In this document: positions 43,479 to 53,384 of the stretch, in pieces
Layout: each line of letters opens with the position of its first letter
Numbering within the stretch: position 1 is the first letter of the stretch
Assembly (NCBI GenBank): GCA_051649605.1
Contig: JBOFHK010000027.1
Coordinates: 1 to 63,620 of the forward strand
Length of the DNA: 63,620 nt
Source: Brevinema_A sp051649605
GTDB taxonomy: Bacteria > Spirochaetota > Brevinematia > Brevinematales > Brevinemataceae
Direction of reading: 5' to 3'
Translations under genes and position numbers: made by a program
The notes under the pieces: generated by a model
Told to the model about the DNA's origin: nothing
Databases searched by the model: none
The model's input: only the letters and a program-made list of their open reading frames with translations

Positions 43479-43571
43479 TGAGGGGACTTTGATTGTTAAG
43501 TTGATAAATTTATCTTAAAAAAATTATAAACCTATTAGAAATATGTTATAATAAGTAAAGATCATTGGGGT

Positions 43572-43610
43572 AAGTCTAAAACACCTATTCGATATAGGTA
43601 TTTTAGACTT
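43572..43610. terminator. Strong hairpin upstream of the Gfo/Idh gene
   Basis: AAGTCTAAAA pairs with TTTTAGACTT, and ACCTAT with ATAGGT inside, with one mismatch and a short loop. A TATAAT at 43547-43552 lies before it, so it may form the 5' leader of the next gene or end the GNAT transcript. Confidence 0.6.
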
Positions 43611-43647
43611 ATAAAGTTCTATTATAAAAAAATAAAGAGTATTATGA

Positions 43648-44592
43648 ATGATTATTAGTTTAGGTATTGTTGGGACGAGTGTTATCTCAGAACAACTCAT
43701 TAGTAGTATTTCATCAAATTTTAAATTACATAGTATTGTATCTCGTTCTTTCGATAAAGGCTTGTATTTTCAACAACAATATGGCTTTATCCATCATTAT
43801 CAAACAGTTGAAGAATTAGCCTCATCTGATGTGGAAGCGGTATATATTGCTTCTCCGAACGCCTTACATTTTCAGCAGGCATTAATCTTATTATCTGCGG
43901 GTAAACATGTTTTACTTGAAAAACCTTTTACGCTTACCGTAGAAGAATGTAAGAGACTTTTTGAGACAGCCGAAGAGAATAAGCTTACTCTAATGGAAGC
44001 GATGAAAACAACCCTATTACCAAACTTTCTTTTTTTTAAACAATATCAGGAAGAGTATATTGATTCGGTAGAAATATCTTTTTGTAAGAGATCATCTCGT
44101 TACGATGAGTTATTACAAGGTAAAAAGACGAATATTTTTTCTCCTCTGATGGGAGGGGGATCCTTAATGGACTTAGGAGTATACGGTATATGGGTTGCCA
44201 TAGAATTATTTGGTATCCCTAATAAGTGGAATCACCAAGCGGAACTACTTACTACTGGAGTTGATGGACGAGGAGAATTGATTTTAGAATATGATCGCTT
44301 TAATGTTACTATTGTACATTCTAAAATCGATAATAGAGGCTCTTACTTAAAAATTAATGGGGATCATTATTTGATTGTAGAGCAATTCTCTAAAATGAGA
44401 GGCTTTTTTTACAATGGAGAATATCTATCCGTGGCTCAAAAATCATCAGATATGTGTTATGAATTGGAAGAATTTTATTCTTTAATTAAAGAGAGGAAAT
44501 TATCATCTTCTTATAATTCGTGGGAGAAAACTTTAGCGGTGATGGAGATTTTAGAAGATGCTAGAAAACAAGCTGGGATTATTTTTGCATAG
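43648..44592 (+). CDS. Gfo/Idh/MocA-family NAD(P)-dependent oxidoreductase
   Basis: This 314-residue protein has the N-terminal nucleotide fold (SLGIVGTSVISEQLISSI), VEAVYIASPNALHFQQALILLSAGKHVLLEKPFTLTVEE with the family EKP motif, and MEAMKTTLLP. The C-terminal beta-sheet domain has GGGSLMDLGVYGIWVAIELFG. It oxidises or reduces a sugar or related small molecule using NAD(P). The substrate is unknown, and no pathway genes adjoin it. I take the second ATG, at 43648, because the one at 43644 is out of frame. Confidence 0.85.
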   Translation: MIISLGIVGTSVISEQLISSISSNFKLHSIVSRSFDKGLYFQQQYGFIHHYQTVEELASSDVEAVYIASPNALHFQQALILLSAGKHVLLEKPFTLTVEECKRLFETAEENKLTLMEAMKTTLLPNFLFFKQYQEEYIDSVEISFCKRSSRYDELLQGKKTNIFSPLMGGGSLMDLGVYGIWVAIELFGIPNKWNHQAELLTTGVDGRGELILEYDRFNVTIVHSKIDNRGSYLKINGDHYLIVEQFSKMRGFFYNGEYLSVAQKSSDMCYELEEFYSLIKERKLSSSYNSWEKTLAVMEILEDARKQAGIIFA

Positions 44593-44678
44593 GCTCTCTA
44601 AAGAATGAATCGTAGAATAAAATAACAAAAATATGTGATTCTTGAGAAAAAAATAAGAGAGATAAATAGGAAGATATG

Positions 44679-47600
44679 TTATATAGAAGTATCTGTCGAT
44701 TTATTGTTATATTTTGTATATATTTGTAGGAACTTTTGTTTGATATCGAAGCTCACTAAATAAAGAACGGGGATAAAGAAAGGGGTAAGAATCGTCGCAA
44801 ATATTAATCCATAAGCGATTGCAGTAGTAATAGGAATAATTAAATCGGCGACCCCTTTTAAACCATAAATAGAAGGAAGTAGTCCAGCAACGGTTGTAAT
44901 AGTAGTTAGTAAAATGGCTTTTAGCCTATTCTGAGCTCCTTCAACAATTGAGGGAATAATAAGGGCTGGATCGGTATTATTGTGAACAACCTTATTAATA
45001 AAATCAACCATAACAATAGCATCATTAACTACGATTCCGCTTAAACCAACAATGCCTACTAGAGACATAAAACTAAGAACTTGGTTGTGAAAGTAAAATG
45101 CCCATACGGATCCAATGATACCAAAAGGAACAGCTATTAAAACGATAAAAGGCTGTAAAGGTTCTTTGAAAAGAAGTAAAAGAATGATATAAATTAAAAT
45201 ACCGGCAATTACAAAAGCCAATTTAAAATCTTCAAAAGCTTTAGAGATAATAACACTTTCGCCGCCTGTTTGTAGATCGACATCAGGATATTTATATTTA
45301 ATGGTGTCGTAAAAATCTTCTACAAGTTTACTAATTGTCGTTGGTGTTGTTTTATGAGGATCGACGTTGACATAAATTTCTACCATTCGTTGTCCATAAC
45401 TCCGTAAAATATCTTCTTTACCTGAAGTTTCTGCTACTGATGTAAATGTCTTGAGGGGAATAAGCCGATTAAACAGGTTAGGAATTAAGAGCTCTTGGAG
45501 TTCTTCAATAGAGTTTCTCGAAGGATCATCAAGTCGTACAATATAAGGAATTTTTTCTTGATAAGAACGCCAAGTTGTAGGGATTATTCCTGAAACAGCG
45601 ATTTTTAATGTTTCGGAAACAATACTGGGGTCAATTCCTAATTGTGCCATTTTAACATAATCAAACTCCAAAATAAGTTTATTTTTTCCTGTTAAGGTAG
45701 AGTGTTCGGGATTGATTACTCCCCCTAAGCTTGATATATATTCAAATACTTCTTGCATTGCTATAATATAGCTTTGAGTTTCAGAACCTAGTCCTTGTAA
45801 AAATTGTACTTTTAGGGAGGCTTCTGTTTTGGGGATTAATCCAAATGAATCATAAAAAATACGGGTAAAGTTTGTTGCTTGAGGAGAACGATCTATTACT
45901 TGCTGTATTGATGATAAAATTTGATCATACTCTCTGGTACGTTCTTCGATAGGAGTTAGATAGATAGCAATTTGACCTTTATTTGGAGCGAAACCTTTAC
46001 TGGAAAAAGCTAAAATATGATTTTTCCCAATTTCTTCTTTAATGATTGTTCTTTCGTATTCTGGTACTACTGTTTTAACTAGTTCTGTTAGTTCGTTCAC
46101 GATTTTTTTCATTTGTTTACGGTTAATACTACTAGGTGCTTCTAGATTGACATAGAGGCTACTAACACCAATGGGCTCCATAAAAACAAAGCCTTTAAAC
46201 ATATGATTGATTAATACCAAAGTACCAAATAATAGGCCGATAAAACCACATAATACAAGATAACGAAAATGAAGAACTTTTTTTAGTACTTTACCATAAA
46301 ATTCTTTCAAACGTTCAAAAATTTGGTGGTTTTTTTTATCTTCTGGAGGTAATGGTACATGGGCTAGGTGGGTTGGTAAAAAAAGAACGGCATCAACAAA
46401 GCTAAAAATTAAGGCAATACTAATGACGATAGGGAGAGGTTTTATTAAATTACCGATGGTGTCTCGGATTAGTAATAAAGGTATAAACGCAACAATCGTT
46501 GTTAAAACAGTTACTAAAATCGGTTGAAAAACTTCACCAACACCATGGTATATAGTATCAATAGAATTGTATCCTAGTTTACGATAGCGATAAATATTTT
46601 CAGAAATAATAATCCCATGATCAACCAACATTCCTAAAGCGGTGATGATACCACATAGGGTAATAATATTCATAGAAATATTAGAGTAGTATAAAGCAAT
46701 CATGAGTAAGGAAATGGTAATAGGAATACTAATGGTTGTCCAAAATGCTGTCTTTGGGTCTAAAAATAGTAATAGAACAAAAAATACAATAAAGATACTG
46801 ATTAAAGCACTAAATTGAGTGAATTTTAAAATCGTATTAACAGAGTCTGCTCTTTTATCGACGATGGTGATTTCTAATCCTAGGGGAAGATTTTTTTTAT
46901 ACTCTGTAATTAATTGGTCTAATTCTTTGGTGAGTATAGTAATATTAGCACCATTTTTAGAACGTACTCCAAAAAACACTCCTAGTGTATTATTAATAAA
47001 AGTGTCATTATTAGCCTGTTCAAAGCCTTCACTAACGGAGGCAATATCATCAATGGAGACTGATTTTTTTTCAAAATTAGAGCGGATAATCGTATTAGTA
47101 ATATCTAAAGGATATCGAAAACCAGCATCGGTAACAAGAATTTTTTCACTGTTGTTGACGTTTAAGATTCCTTCGGAATTATTGATATTTCTACGAAAAA
47201 GAGAGCGAACAATTTCTTGAAGAGATAAGTAATATTGTATTAATTTATTAGGATTTACATGGACAAAAATTTCTTTTTGTAGAAGTCCACTTGTTTCTAC
47301 GGTATAAACATTAGAAATTCTTGTAATTTTTTTGATTAGGTTTTGTGCTTCTTGTTGAAGAAGAGTAGTTTGATTAGAGATGCCATTGACAGACTGAAGA
47401 GAAAAATAATACATAGGAATGGATTGAGCCCCTTCTTCTGTAATAGTAATCCGTGCTTCTGGGGGGAGATTGGGGATATTTTGTAAGGATGCAATCAGAC
47501 GTTGTCGTGTATTAACAATATCTTTGGTAATAGGAAGAGATGCGGTGATCTTTCCATAAGAGTCATTCGCGAATGAAGTATAACGCATACTAACATCAAA

Positions 47601-47834
47601 GCCTTGGAGTGTCTCTTCTAATGGTACAATAATATCTTGTTCTATTTCTTGGGCGGAAGCCGTAGGATGATAAATGTTAATATGGATCGCATCAGCTTCG
47701 ACTTGTGGGGCAACTTCTCTTTTTATCTGTTGATTAATATAAAATCCAAAAAAAAGAACACTAAGAATAATAAAATTGGTAATGAACATATTTTCGGTAA
47801 AAAACTGTATTAGTTTGATCCAATTTGATTTCAT
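44679..47834 (-). CDS. RND-family efflux transporter (AcrB-like inner-membrane pump)
   Basis: This 1051-residue protein has the twofold RND layout: helix 1 (ITNFIILSVLFFGFYI), a large periplasmic loop, helices 2-6, then the repeat. The end of TM4 reads GMLVDHGIIISENIYRYRKLG and TM10 VGLSGIVVNDAIVMVDFINK. In AcrB, TM4 has two Asp (VDD) for proton relay; here the second is His. The pump would expel drugs, lipids or metals using protons, together with a membrane-fusion protein and an outer-membrane channel. Neither of these is adjacent. The gene is full length and separate from sodA by a terminator. Confidence 0.88.
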   Translation of the reverse strand: MKSNWIKLIQFFTENMFITNFIILSVLFFGFYINQQIKREVAPQVEADAIHINIYHPTASAQEIEQDIIVPLEETLQGFDVSMRYTSFANDSYGKITASLPITKDIVNTRQRLIASLQNIPNLPPEARITITEEGAQSIPMYYFSLQSVNGISNQTTLLQQEAQNLIKKITRISNVYTVETSGLLQKEIFVHVNPNKLIQYYLSLQEIVRSLFRRNINNSEGILNVNNSEKILVTDAGFRYPLDITNTIIRSNFEKKSVSIDDIASVSEGFEQANNDTFINNTLGVFFGVRSKNGANITILTKELDQLITEYKKNLPLGLEITIVDKRADSVNTILKFTQFSALISIFIVFFVLLLFLDPKTAFWTTISIPITISLLMIALYYSNISMNIITLCGIITALGMLVDHGIIISENIYRYRKLGYNSIDTIYHGVGEVFQPILVTVLTTIVAFIPLLLIRDTIGNLIKPLPIVISIALIFSFVDAVLFLPTHLAHVPLPPEDKKNHQIFERLKEFYGKVLKKVLHFRYLVLCGFIGLLFGTLVLINHMFKGFVFMEPIGVSSLYVNLEAPSSINRKQMKKIVNELTELVKTVVPEYERTIIKEEIGKNHILAFSSKGFAPNKGQIAIYLTPIEERTREYDQILSSIQQVIDRSPQATNFTRIFYDSFGLIPKTEASLKVQFLQGLGSETQSYIIAMQEVFEYISSLGGVINPEHSTLTGKNKLILEFDYVKMAQLGIDPSIVSETLKIAVSGIIPTTWRSYQEKIPYIVRLDDPSRNSIEELQELLIPNLFNRLIPLKTFTSVAETSGKEDILRSYGQRMVEIYVNVDPHKTTPTTISKLVEDFYDTIKYKYPDVDLQTGGESVIISKAFEDFKLAFVIAGILIYIILLLLFKEPLQPFIVLIAVPFGIIGSVWAFYFHNQVLSFMSLVGIVGLSGIVVNDAIVMVDFINKVVHNNTDPALIIPSIVEGAQNRLKAILLTTITTVAGLLPSIYGLKGVADLIIPITTAIAYGLIFATILTPFFIPVLYLVSFDIKQKFLQIYTKYNNKSTDTSI

Positions 47835-47856
47835 AATAGTGCATCCTTAATATATA

Positions 47857-47899
47857 ACATATCATCCTTGTATTAATCATTTACAAGGATGATATGTTA
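47857..47899 (-). terminator. Terminator after sodA
   Basis: A perfect 17-bp stem, AACATATCATCCTTGTA/TACAAGGATGATATGTT, with a 9-base loop lies between the sodA stop and the RND gene start on the minus strand. Confidence 0.8.
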
Positions 47900-47960
47900 T
47901 TTATATGATCTGTGTTTTATAATTTAGAAGCAATAGTCAGAAGTGTTCTAGCGAATAAAA

Positions 47961-48560
47961 TTACACTTTTAGATATTTATCTACGGTATTCCAGTCGATA
48001 ATATCCCAAAACGCTGTAATATAATCAGGTCTTCTATTTTGGTAGTTAAGATAGTAAGCATGTTCCCAAACATCCAATCCTAAAATTGGAACAAGTCCTT
48101 CCATTAGAGGAGAATCTTGGTTGGCGGTACTAATGACTTTTAATTTTTTGTCTTGATCAACAACGAGCCACGCCCAACCTGAACCAAAACGTGTTTTTGC
48201 TACATTTTCAAATGCTTCTTTGAATTTTTCGACAGAACTAAAGTCTCTCTCAATCATTTCTTTGAGTCTTCCAGTAAGAGGAGCTGGATTTTTTTTGAGA
48301 AGAGTCCAAAATAAGCTGTGATTATGATGTCCTCCACCATGGTTACGAACAGCTGTTTTAGCAGATTCTGGAAGAGAATTCCAGTCAGTTAATAGTTCTT
48401 CAAGGCTTTTACCTTGTAACTCTTTATGAGCCTCAACAACAGTGTTTAATCCAGTAACATAAGTTTGGTGATGCTTAGTGTAGTGGATTTCCATAGTTTT
48501 TGCGTCAATGATAGGCTCTAACGCTGTATATTCATACGTTAATTTTGGTAATTCAAACAT
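47961..48560 (-). CDS. sodA: Superoxide dismutase, Mn/Fe type
   Basis: This 199-residue enzyme carries metal ligands in HYTKHHQTYV, HHNHSLFW (in NHGGGHHNHSLFW) and DVWEHAYYLNYQNRRPDYI. The STANQDSPL segment with Gln is typical of Mn rather than Fe forms. It converts superoxide to hydrogen peroxide and oxygen in the cytoplasm, protecting Fe-S enzymes such as the nearby pyruvate:ferredoxin oxidoreductase. TTGAAT-17-TATAAT (48608-48636 on the minus strand) and AAGGAG precede it. Confidence 0.93.
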   Translation of the reverse strand: MFELPKLTYEYTALEPIIDAKTMEIHYTKHHQTYVTGLNTVVEAHKELQGKSLEELLTDWNSLPESAKTAVRNHGGGHHNHSLFWTLLKKNPAPLTGRLKEMIERDFSSVEKFKEAFENVAKTRFGSGWAWLVVDQDKKLKVISTANQDSPLMEGLVPILGLDVWEHAYYLNYQNRRPDYITAFWDIIDWNTVDKYLKV

Positions 48561-48607
48561 ATTAGTACTCCTTTGTAAAATAAAGTTTTTTAAATCCTTG
48601 TCAATAT

Positions 48608-48643
48608 ATTATACTGGATTTATTCATATAATTCAAGTATAAT
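48608..48643. promoter_or_regulatory. Divergent promoter region of sodA and pepT
   Basis: On the minus strand TTGAAT (48631-48636), 17 bases and TATAAT (48608-48613) serve sodA. A plus-strand TATAAT at 48638-48643, with only a weak -35 box, faces pepT. The two overlap, so they may interfere. Confidence 0.65.
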
Positions 48644-48671
48644 ATGTTAAAATTTATTGGTCAAGGAGAAG

Positions 48672-49922
48672 ATGATGAAATTAGAGCATTTTCCAGATTT
48701 CCTTACAGAATATTTTTTGAAATATTCTGCTATTACTACACAGGGTGATCCTAAAGAATACAGCATTCCGACTACAATAGGTCAAAAAGTTTTACTAGAT
48801 ACGATTAGAGACGATCTGATAGCTTGGGGGATTAAAGAGATTAGATATCAAGATGAGGCGATTCTCATTGCGAAAATTCCAAAAACGGTGGAAGCACCCC
48901 CTATTTCTTTTATGGCTCATGTAGATACAGCAGATATTGGTGTGGCAGCGGATGTATCTGCTCGGGTGGTAGAATTTGTGGGAGAAGATATTGTTCTTAA
49001 TAAGGAGCAAAATATTATTCTCCGTGTTTCTGAACATCCAGAGATTGTAAACTATAAAAACGAACAAATCATTATTACAGATGGGACAAGTGTCTTAGGG
49101 GCAGATGATAAAGCTGGTGTTACAGTGATGGTGGGTTTGGCTCGATATTTAATGACTAATTCCGTGGAACATGGGGATATTTATCTTATTTTTGTTCCTG
49201 ATGAAGAAGTAGGATTACGAGGAGCTTATGCTTTTGATATTGAACAGCTACCAAAAGATATTCTCTCTTATACAATTGATGGTGGACCTTTGGGAGAGTT
49301 TGGGTACGAAACATTTAATGGGGCTGGGGTAGTTATTTCTATTAAAGGAATCTCTATTCATCCAGGGTCGGCAAAAGGGATTTTAGTCAATCCTATTTTA
49401 GTAGCTAATAGTATTATTTCCCAGTTAGATTCTAAAGACACCCCAGAACATTCGGAGGGTAAAGAAGGTTTTATTCTTGTAACGGATATATCAGGTAATG
49501 CGTCTGATGCAGAAATTAAAATGATTATTCGTGATTTTGATCAAGAAAAGTTTGAAGCAAGAAAACAATTACTCACCCAAATAGTTGATCATACCTGTCA
49601 GGAATATCCAAAAGCGCACATCGTTTTAGAAATTAAAGACTCTTATGCGAATATTGCTAATACTCTTTCTCCAGATAGTCTTTGTATTGATCTTGTAAAG
49701 GAAGCGATGGCGAATCTTAATATTCCTATTTGTGTTCAACCAATCCGAGGTGGAACTGATGGTGCAGTCTTTTCGGCAAAAAGGATTCCGACACCAAATA
49801 TTTTCACAGGAGCTCACGATATTCATTCTATCTATGAATATCTTCCTGTATCTGCTTTTGTCAAATCATTAGAAACGATTATACAAATGGTTATGATTGC
49901 TCCTAAATATAGAGTGAAATAA
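48672..49922 (+). CDS. pepT: Peptidase T (tripeptidase)
   Basis: This M20-family aminotripeptidase of about 416 residues has FMAHVDTADI (metal His and Asp), TDGTSVLGADDKAGVTVM, PDEEVGLRGAYAFD with catalytic Glu, and the late RGGTDGAVFSAKRIPTPNIFTGAHDIHS. It removes the first residue from tripeptides in the cytoplasm. Two ATG codons (48672, 48675) follow AGGAG; the second has the better spacing. It appears intact and is divergent from sodA, and a hairpin follows. Confidence 0.93.
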   Translation: MMKLEHFPDFLTEYFLKYSAITTQGDPKEYSIPTTIGQKVLLDTIRDDLIAWGIKEIRYQDEAILIAKIPKTVEAPPISFMAHVDTADIGVAADVSARVVEFVGEDIVLNKEQNIILRVSEHPEIVNYKNEQIIITDGTSVLGADDKAGVTVMVGLARYLMTNSVEHGDIYLIFVPDEEVGLRGAYAFDIEQLPKDILSYTIDGGPLGEFGYETFNGAGVVISIKGISIHPGSAKGILVNPILVANSIISQLDSKDTPEHSEGKEGFILVTDISGNASDAEIKMIIRDFDQEKFEARKQLLTQIVDHTCQEYPKAHIVLEIKDSYANIANTLSPDSLCIDLVKEAMANLNIPICVQPIRGGTDGAVFSAKRIPTPNIFTGAHDIHSIYEYLPVSAFVKSLETIIQMVMIAPKYRVK

Positions 49923-49946
49923 GCTTAAATATTTTTTATGACAATT

Positions 49947-49982
49947 TAACCCAGTAATATAAAATTATATCACTGGGTTTTA
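49947..49982. terminator. Terminator after pepT
   Basis: AACCCAGT pairs with ACTGGGTT, with extra inner A-T pairs, and TTTT follows. The remaining 90 bases before the next promoter show nothing further. Confidence 0.7.
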
Positions 49983-50073
49983 AATAATCAAAAACATAAG
50001 TAATTATTATATTATAAAAGTAATCAACTGTATAAATGATAGTGTAACTAGATAAAACCTTATAGATTCTATA

Positions 50074-50103
50074 TTGACATTTAAAAGTTCTCTATGCTAT
50101 ACT
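50074..50103 (+). promoter_or_regulatory. Promoter of the ABC-F gene
   Basis: TTGACA (50074-50079), 18 bases and TATACT (50098-50103) precede a 70-base leader that ends at ATG 50174 after AGGA. Confidence 0.7.
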
Positions 50104-50173
50104 ACAATCTTATGATAATTTTATTGTATTCTTAAATATTATAAACTAATTTTGTATAAAAATAGGACAAAGC

Positions 50174-51964
50174 ATGATACAAATTTCTAATCTTTCAAAA
50201 GGATACGCCCATCAGGATATCCTTAATAATATTTCTTTTACGATTCACAAAGGAGATAAACTAGGGCTTGTAGGGCGTAATGGACATGGGAAAACAACCC
50301 TATTTCGTATGTTGGCAGGGCTAGAAACCCCCGATTCTGGCATTATTCAATTTCCTAAAGGGTATAAAATTGCCTATCTTCTTCAGGAATTATCTTTTCG
50401 ACATCAAACAGTTTTGGAGGAGGTCTTATCAGTACTTCCTGAGGAAGAATCCCAAGAGATTTGGAAAGCCGAAAAAATCCTTTCAGGATTGGATTTTACT
50501 CCAGAGATGATGAATTCTTCTCCTTCTGTTTTATCAGGTGGGTGGATGAATAGGATCAATTTGGCAAAAGTTTTGATTAGTGATGCAGATCTTTTATTAT
50601 TAGACGAACCGACGAACCATTTAGATATTATTACTATTCACTGGTTATCAAAATTTCTGCAGGCTTGGCGTAAGGAGTTGATTTTGATTACGCACGATAG
50701 AGCGTTTATGGATTCAGTTATTATTCATACGATGGTAATTCATCGTAAACAAATTAAAAAAACTTTAGGGACGACTCAAAAACTCTATGACCAAATTGCT
50801 CTCGAAGAGGAAATTCACGAAAAAACACGGATTAACGATTCTAAAGAAAAAGAACGTGTCGAAGGATTTATTCGGCGTTTTCGTGCAAAAGCACGGTTAG
50901 CGGGGATGGTACAATCACGAATTAAAACACTCGAAAAAAAAGAAAGTAAAGACAAGCTAGAATATATCACGGATTTAGATTTTGAATTTTACTTTAACCC
51001 TTTTAATACGAGAATGATGATGAGTGTTGACCATCTTAGTTTTGGCTATCAAGTAGATAATTTGCTTATTAAAAATTTAAGCTTTGATGTATCTAAAGGG
51101 GATAAGATTGCAATTGTAGGAAAAAATGGACGAGGTAAATCAACCCTACTAAGATTATTAGCTCAGCAATTAGAACCTATAGAAGGAATAATTAAAAAAC
51201 ATCCCCAATTATTAGTTGGCTACTATGGACAGGTCGCGGAACAAGAATTAAATCCACGATCTACTGTTGAAGAAGAAATCGCTTCTGCACTTCCTAATAG
51301 TAGTAGAGAAAAAGCAAGAGGTATTGCTGGGGCGATGATGTTTGAAGGAGCAATGGCTCTGAAAAAATGTGAAGTATTATCTGGGGGAGAAAAAGCTCGT
51401 GTTCTCTTGGGTAAATTAATTGCTAGTCCAACTCACTGTTTACTTTTAGATGAGCCTTCTAACCATTTGGATATGCAGAGTGTGGATTCTCTTATAGAGG
51501 CCTTAAGTGTTTATGAGGGGGCAATAGTTTTGGTTACTCATAATGAAATGATTCTTAATAATCTTGCAAATAAGCTTATTGTTTTTGATGGAGAGTTTCC
51601 TTATGTGTTTTTGGGAACTTATCAAGAATTTTTAGAAGATAAGGGATTTGCCGAAGAAGAACCTATAAAGATTAAAACCAAAAACTTATCTAAAGAAGAA
51701 AAAAAAGCCCAACAACAGCTTAGGCAAGAATATAATAATCAAATCAAGCAATACAATAAGCAAATTCATGACCTAGAAGAGGAAATCCACAAAGCAGAGC
51801 TTAGGATAAAAGAGATCCAAGAGGAATTATTTCAAAATCCAGGGAATGAGTTAGCGATTTTGAGGAAAGAAATGTCCTCGGAATATGCAAAAATTGACGA
51901 ATTTTTCCCTTTATTGGAAGAAAAATATCTTGCCTTAGAAGATATTAAAAAATTAGAAAAATAA
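50174..51964 (+). CDS. ABC-F family ATPase
   Basis: This 596-residue soluble protein has two ABC domains. The first has GLVGRNGHGKTTLFR, LSGGWMNRINLAKVL and LLLDEPTNHLDI; the second AIVGKNGRGKSTLLR, LSGGEKARVLLGKLI and LLLDEPSNHLDM. Between them is the P-site tRNA-interaction linker, rich in Lys and Arg (GFIRRFRAKARLAGMVQSRI). The C-terminal 90 residues form a coiled coil (EYNNQIKQYNKQIHDLEEEI), as in Uup/YfmR types. ABC-F proteins act on stalled or antibiotic-bound ribosomes. No resistance gene is near, so a housekeeping translation role is more likely. Confidence 0.9.
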   Translation: MIQISNLSKGYAHQDILNNISFTIHKGDKLGLVGRNGHGKTTLFRMLAGLETPDSGIIQFPKGYKIAYLLQELSFRHQTVLEEVLSVLPEEESQEIWKAEKILSGLDFTPEMMNSSPSVLSGGWMNRINLAKVLISDADLLLLDEPTNHLDIITIHWLSKFLQAWRKELILITHDRAFMDSVIIHTMVIHRKQIKKTLGTTQKLYDQIALEEEIHEKTRINDSKEKERVEGFIRRFRAKARLAGMVQSRIKTLEKKESKDKLEYITDLDFEFYFNPFNTRMMMSVDHLSFGYQVDNLLIKNLSFDVSKGDKIAIVGKNGRGKSTLLRLLAQQLEPIEGIIKKHPQLLVGYYGQVAEQELNPRSTVEEEIASALPNSSREKARGIAGAMMFEGAMALKKCEVLSGGEKARVLLGKLIASPTHCLLLDEPSNHLDMQSVDSLIEALSVYEGAIVLVTHNEMILNNLANKLIVFDGEFPYVFLGTYQEFLEDKGFAEEEPIKIKTKNLSKEEKKAQQQLRQEYNNQIKQYNKQIHDLEEEIHKAELRIKEIQEELFQNPGNELAILRKEMSSEYAKIDEFFPLLEEKYLALEDIKKLEK

Positions 51965-51998
51965 GAACAAGATAATAAAAAGTGTTGTTTCATGTTGT

Positions 51999-53099
51999 TT
52001 ATTTTTCTAATCCAAAAATTTCCATTTTATGTCTTAGGGTATTACGGTTGATCCCTAAAAATTTTGCTGTTTTTAATCTATTGTGTTTACACCTCTTCAG
52101 AGCCGCAATAATTACTTCTTTTTCGATACTTCCTACGGCAAGATCATAAACTTGTCCTGCAGGGCTATCCATTTTACGTTCAGCCCATTGAGATAATGTT
52201 TCGTCATGGTGGAATTTAGAATCTTTAGTGGCAAGAAATTCAAGAATTTTATTGGCAAAATCAATATCGATTTGGACATTTTCTGAAAAATAATAAACTT
52301 TATCAGCAATAAAAGTCATATCTTTTTGAATTCGAGGAATAATAATTCTTGTGTAAGGAATCTGTTGGCTGTTTTCTGTTTTGAGAATAGTATAGCTGGA
52401 TTTTTCAAAAAGATTTGTTGAGAGCGAGATTTCTTCGATAAGATTACCCTCTTGAAACAGGACTATCCCTTGTTCGTTTATAATACAGGCACTTTCTGCT
52501 CTTAACTCTTTAGTCAATATTTTAAAAATATCCTCTGCTGATTTTATTGAAGTAATATTCATCATATTTTCTAGAAGACGAGATGTTTTTTCGGCAGTGA
52601 GTACTTTGATATGATAAGAAATGACAAATCCTGTATAACTACAAACCATCTGTACTAATTCTAAGTGTTTGTCGGTAAATGCACCAACAACAGTTTGATC
52701 GAGGACGATAACGCCTAGTACGGTGCTATCTACAATGATTGGAACTGCCATTTCAGAGCGAAAATTAGAATTTATAGTAATATACTTCGGATCAAGTATA
52801 ATATCGTTAATAATTTTAGGAATCCCTTCGGCAATAACCATACCAGCGATACCATCCCCAACACTCATATTTGTTTTATCAAGGGTTTGTTGATCTAGTC
52901 CTTCTGTAACATAAAAAAACAGGCGATCAGACTGACGGTGTCGAAACATAATAGAACCACCTGAAGCTTGAGTCATAGAAATACATTCTTTAAGCATAAC
53001 ACTTAATAATTGTTTTAAGTCAGAATATTTTTGTATTGTAGAAGTAAGATAGTAGACTTGTTTTAAATCTTTAATATAACTTTCAAGTGGGTGTAGCAT
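51999..53099 (-). CDS. GAF-domain protein with a Fis-type HTH and no AAA+ domain
   Basis: This is a 366-residue protein. A GAF domain covers about residues 20-165 (MTQASGGSIMFRH, GMVIAEGIPKIINDI, FRSEMAVPIIVDSTVLGVIVLDQ). A less clear second sensor-like region follows. The last 50 residues are a Fis-type helix-turn-helix: EKEVIIAALKRCKHNRLKTAKFLGINRNTLRHKMEIFGLEK. Such tails normally end sigma-54 activators of the NtrC family, but the AAA+ domain with its GAFTGA loop is absent. It may bind DNA as a plain regulator or as a Fis-like protein responding to a small ligand. It is divergent from the adenylate cyclase gene. Confidence 0.8.
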   Translation of the reverse strand: MLHPLESYIKDLKQVYYLTSTIQKYSDLKQLLSVMLKECISMTQASGGSIMFRHRQSDRLFFYVTEGLDQQTLDKTNMSVGDGIAGMVIAEGIPKIINDIILDPKYITINSNFRSEMAVPIIVDSTVLGVIVLDQTVVGAFTDKHLELVQMVCSYTGFVISYHIKVLTAEKTSRLLENMMNITSIKSAEDIFKILTKELRAESACIINEQGIVLFQEGNLIEEISLSTNLFEKSSYTILKTENSQQIPYTRIIIPRIQKDMTFIADKVYYFSENVQIDIDFANKILEFLATKDSKFHHDETLSQWAERKMDSPAGQVYDLAVGSIEKEVIIAALKRCKHNRLKTAKFLGINRNTLRHKMEIFGLEK

Positions 53100-53384
53100 A
53101 TGATCCTCCTAAATATTATATGAAGATAGAGTAAATTGAGCATATATATAATTTTGTTGTATAAAATTATACAATATTTTTAATTAAATGCAAGTTTTTT
53201 ATTCATTTTTTTATTTTATTGAGTATTTGTATAAATAACAATCATTTTAGTGAGAGACATTGATTTTTATAAGTAAAAACATAAATTCTTAGTCTAATAA
53301 ATGATTACGAAATAAAATTGATTTTTTTATGTAATCATATAATAATATTATTAATTTGTATTTTATAAGTATTAGGATTGAAAA

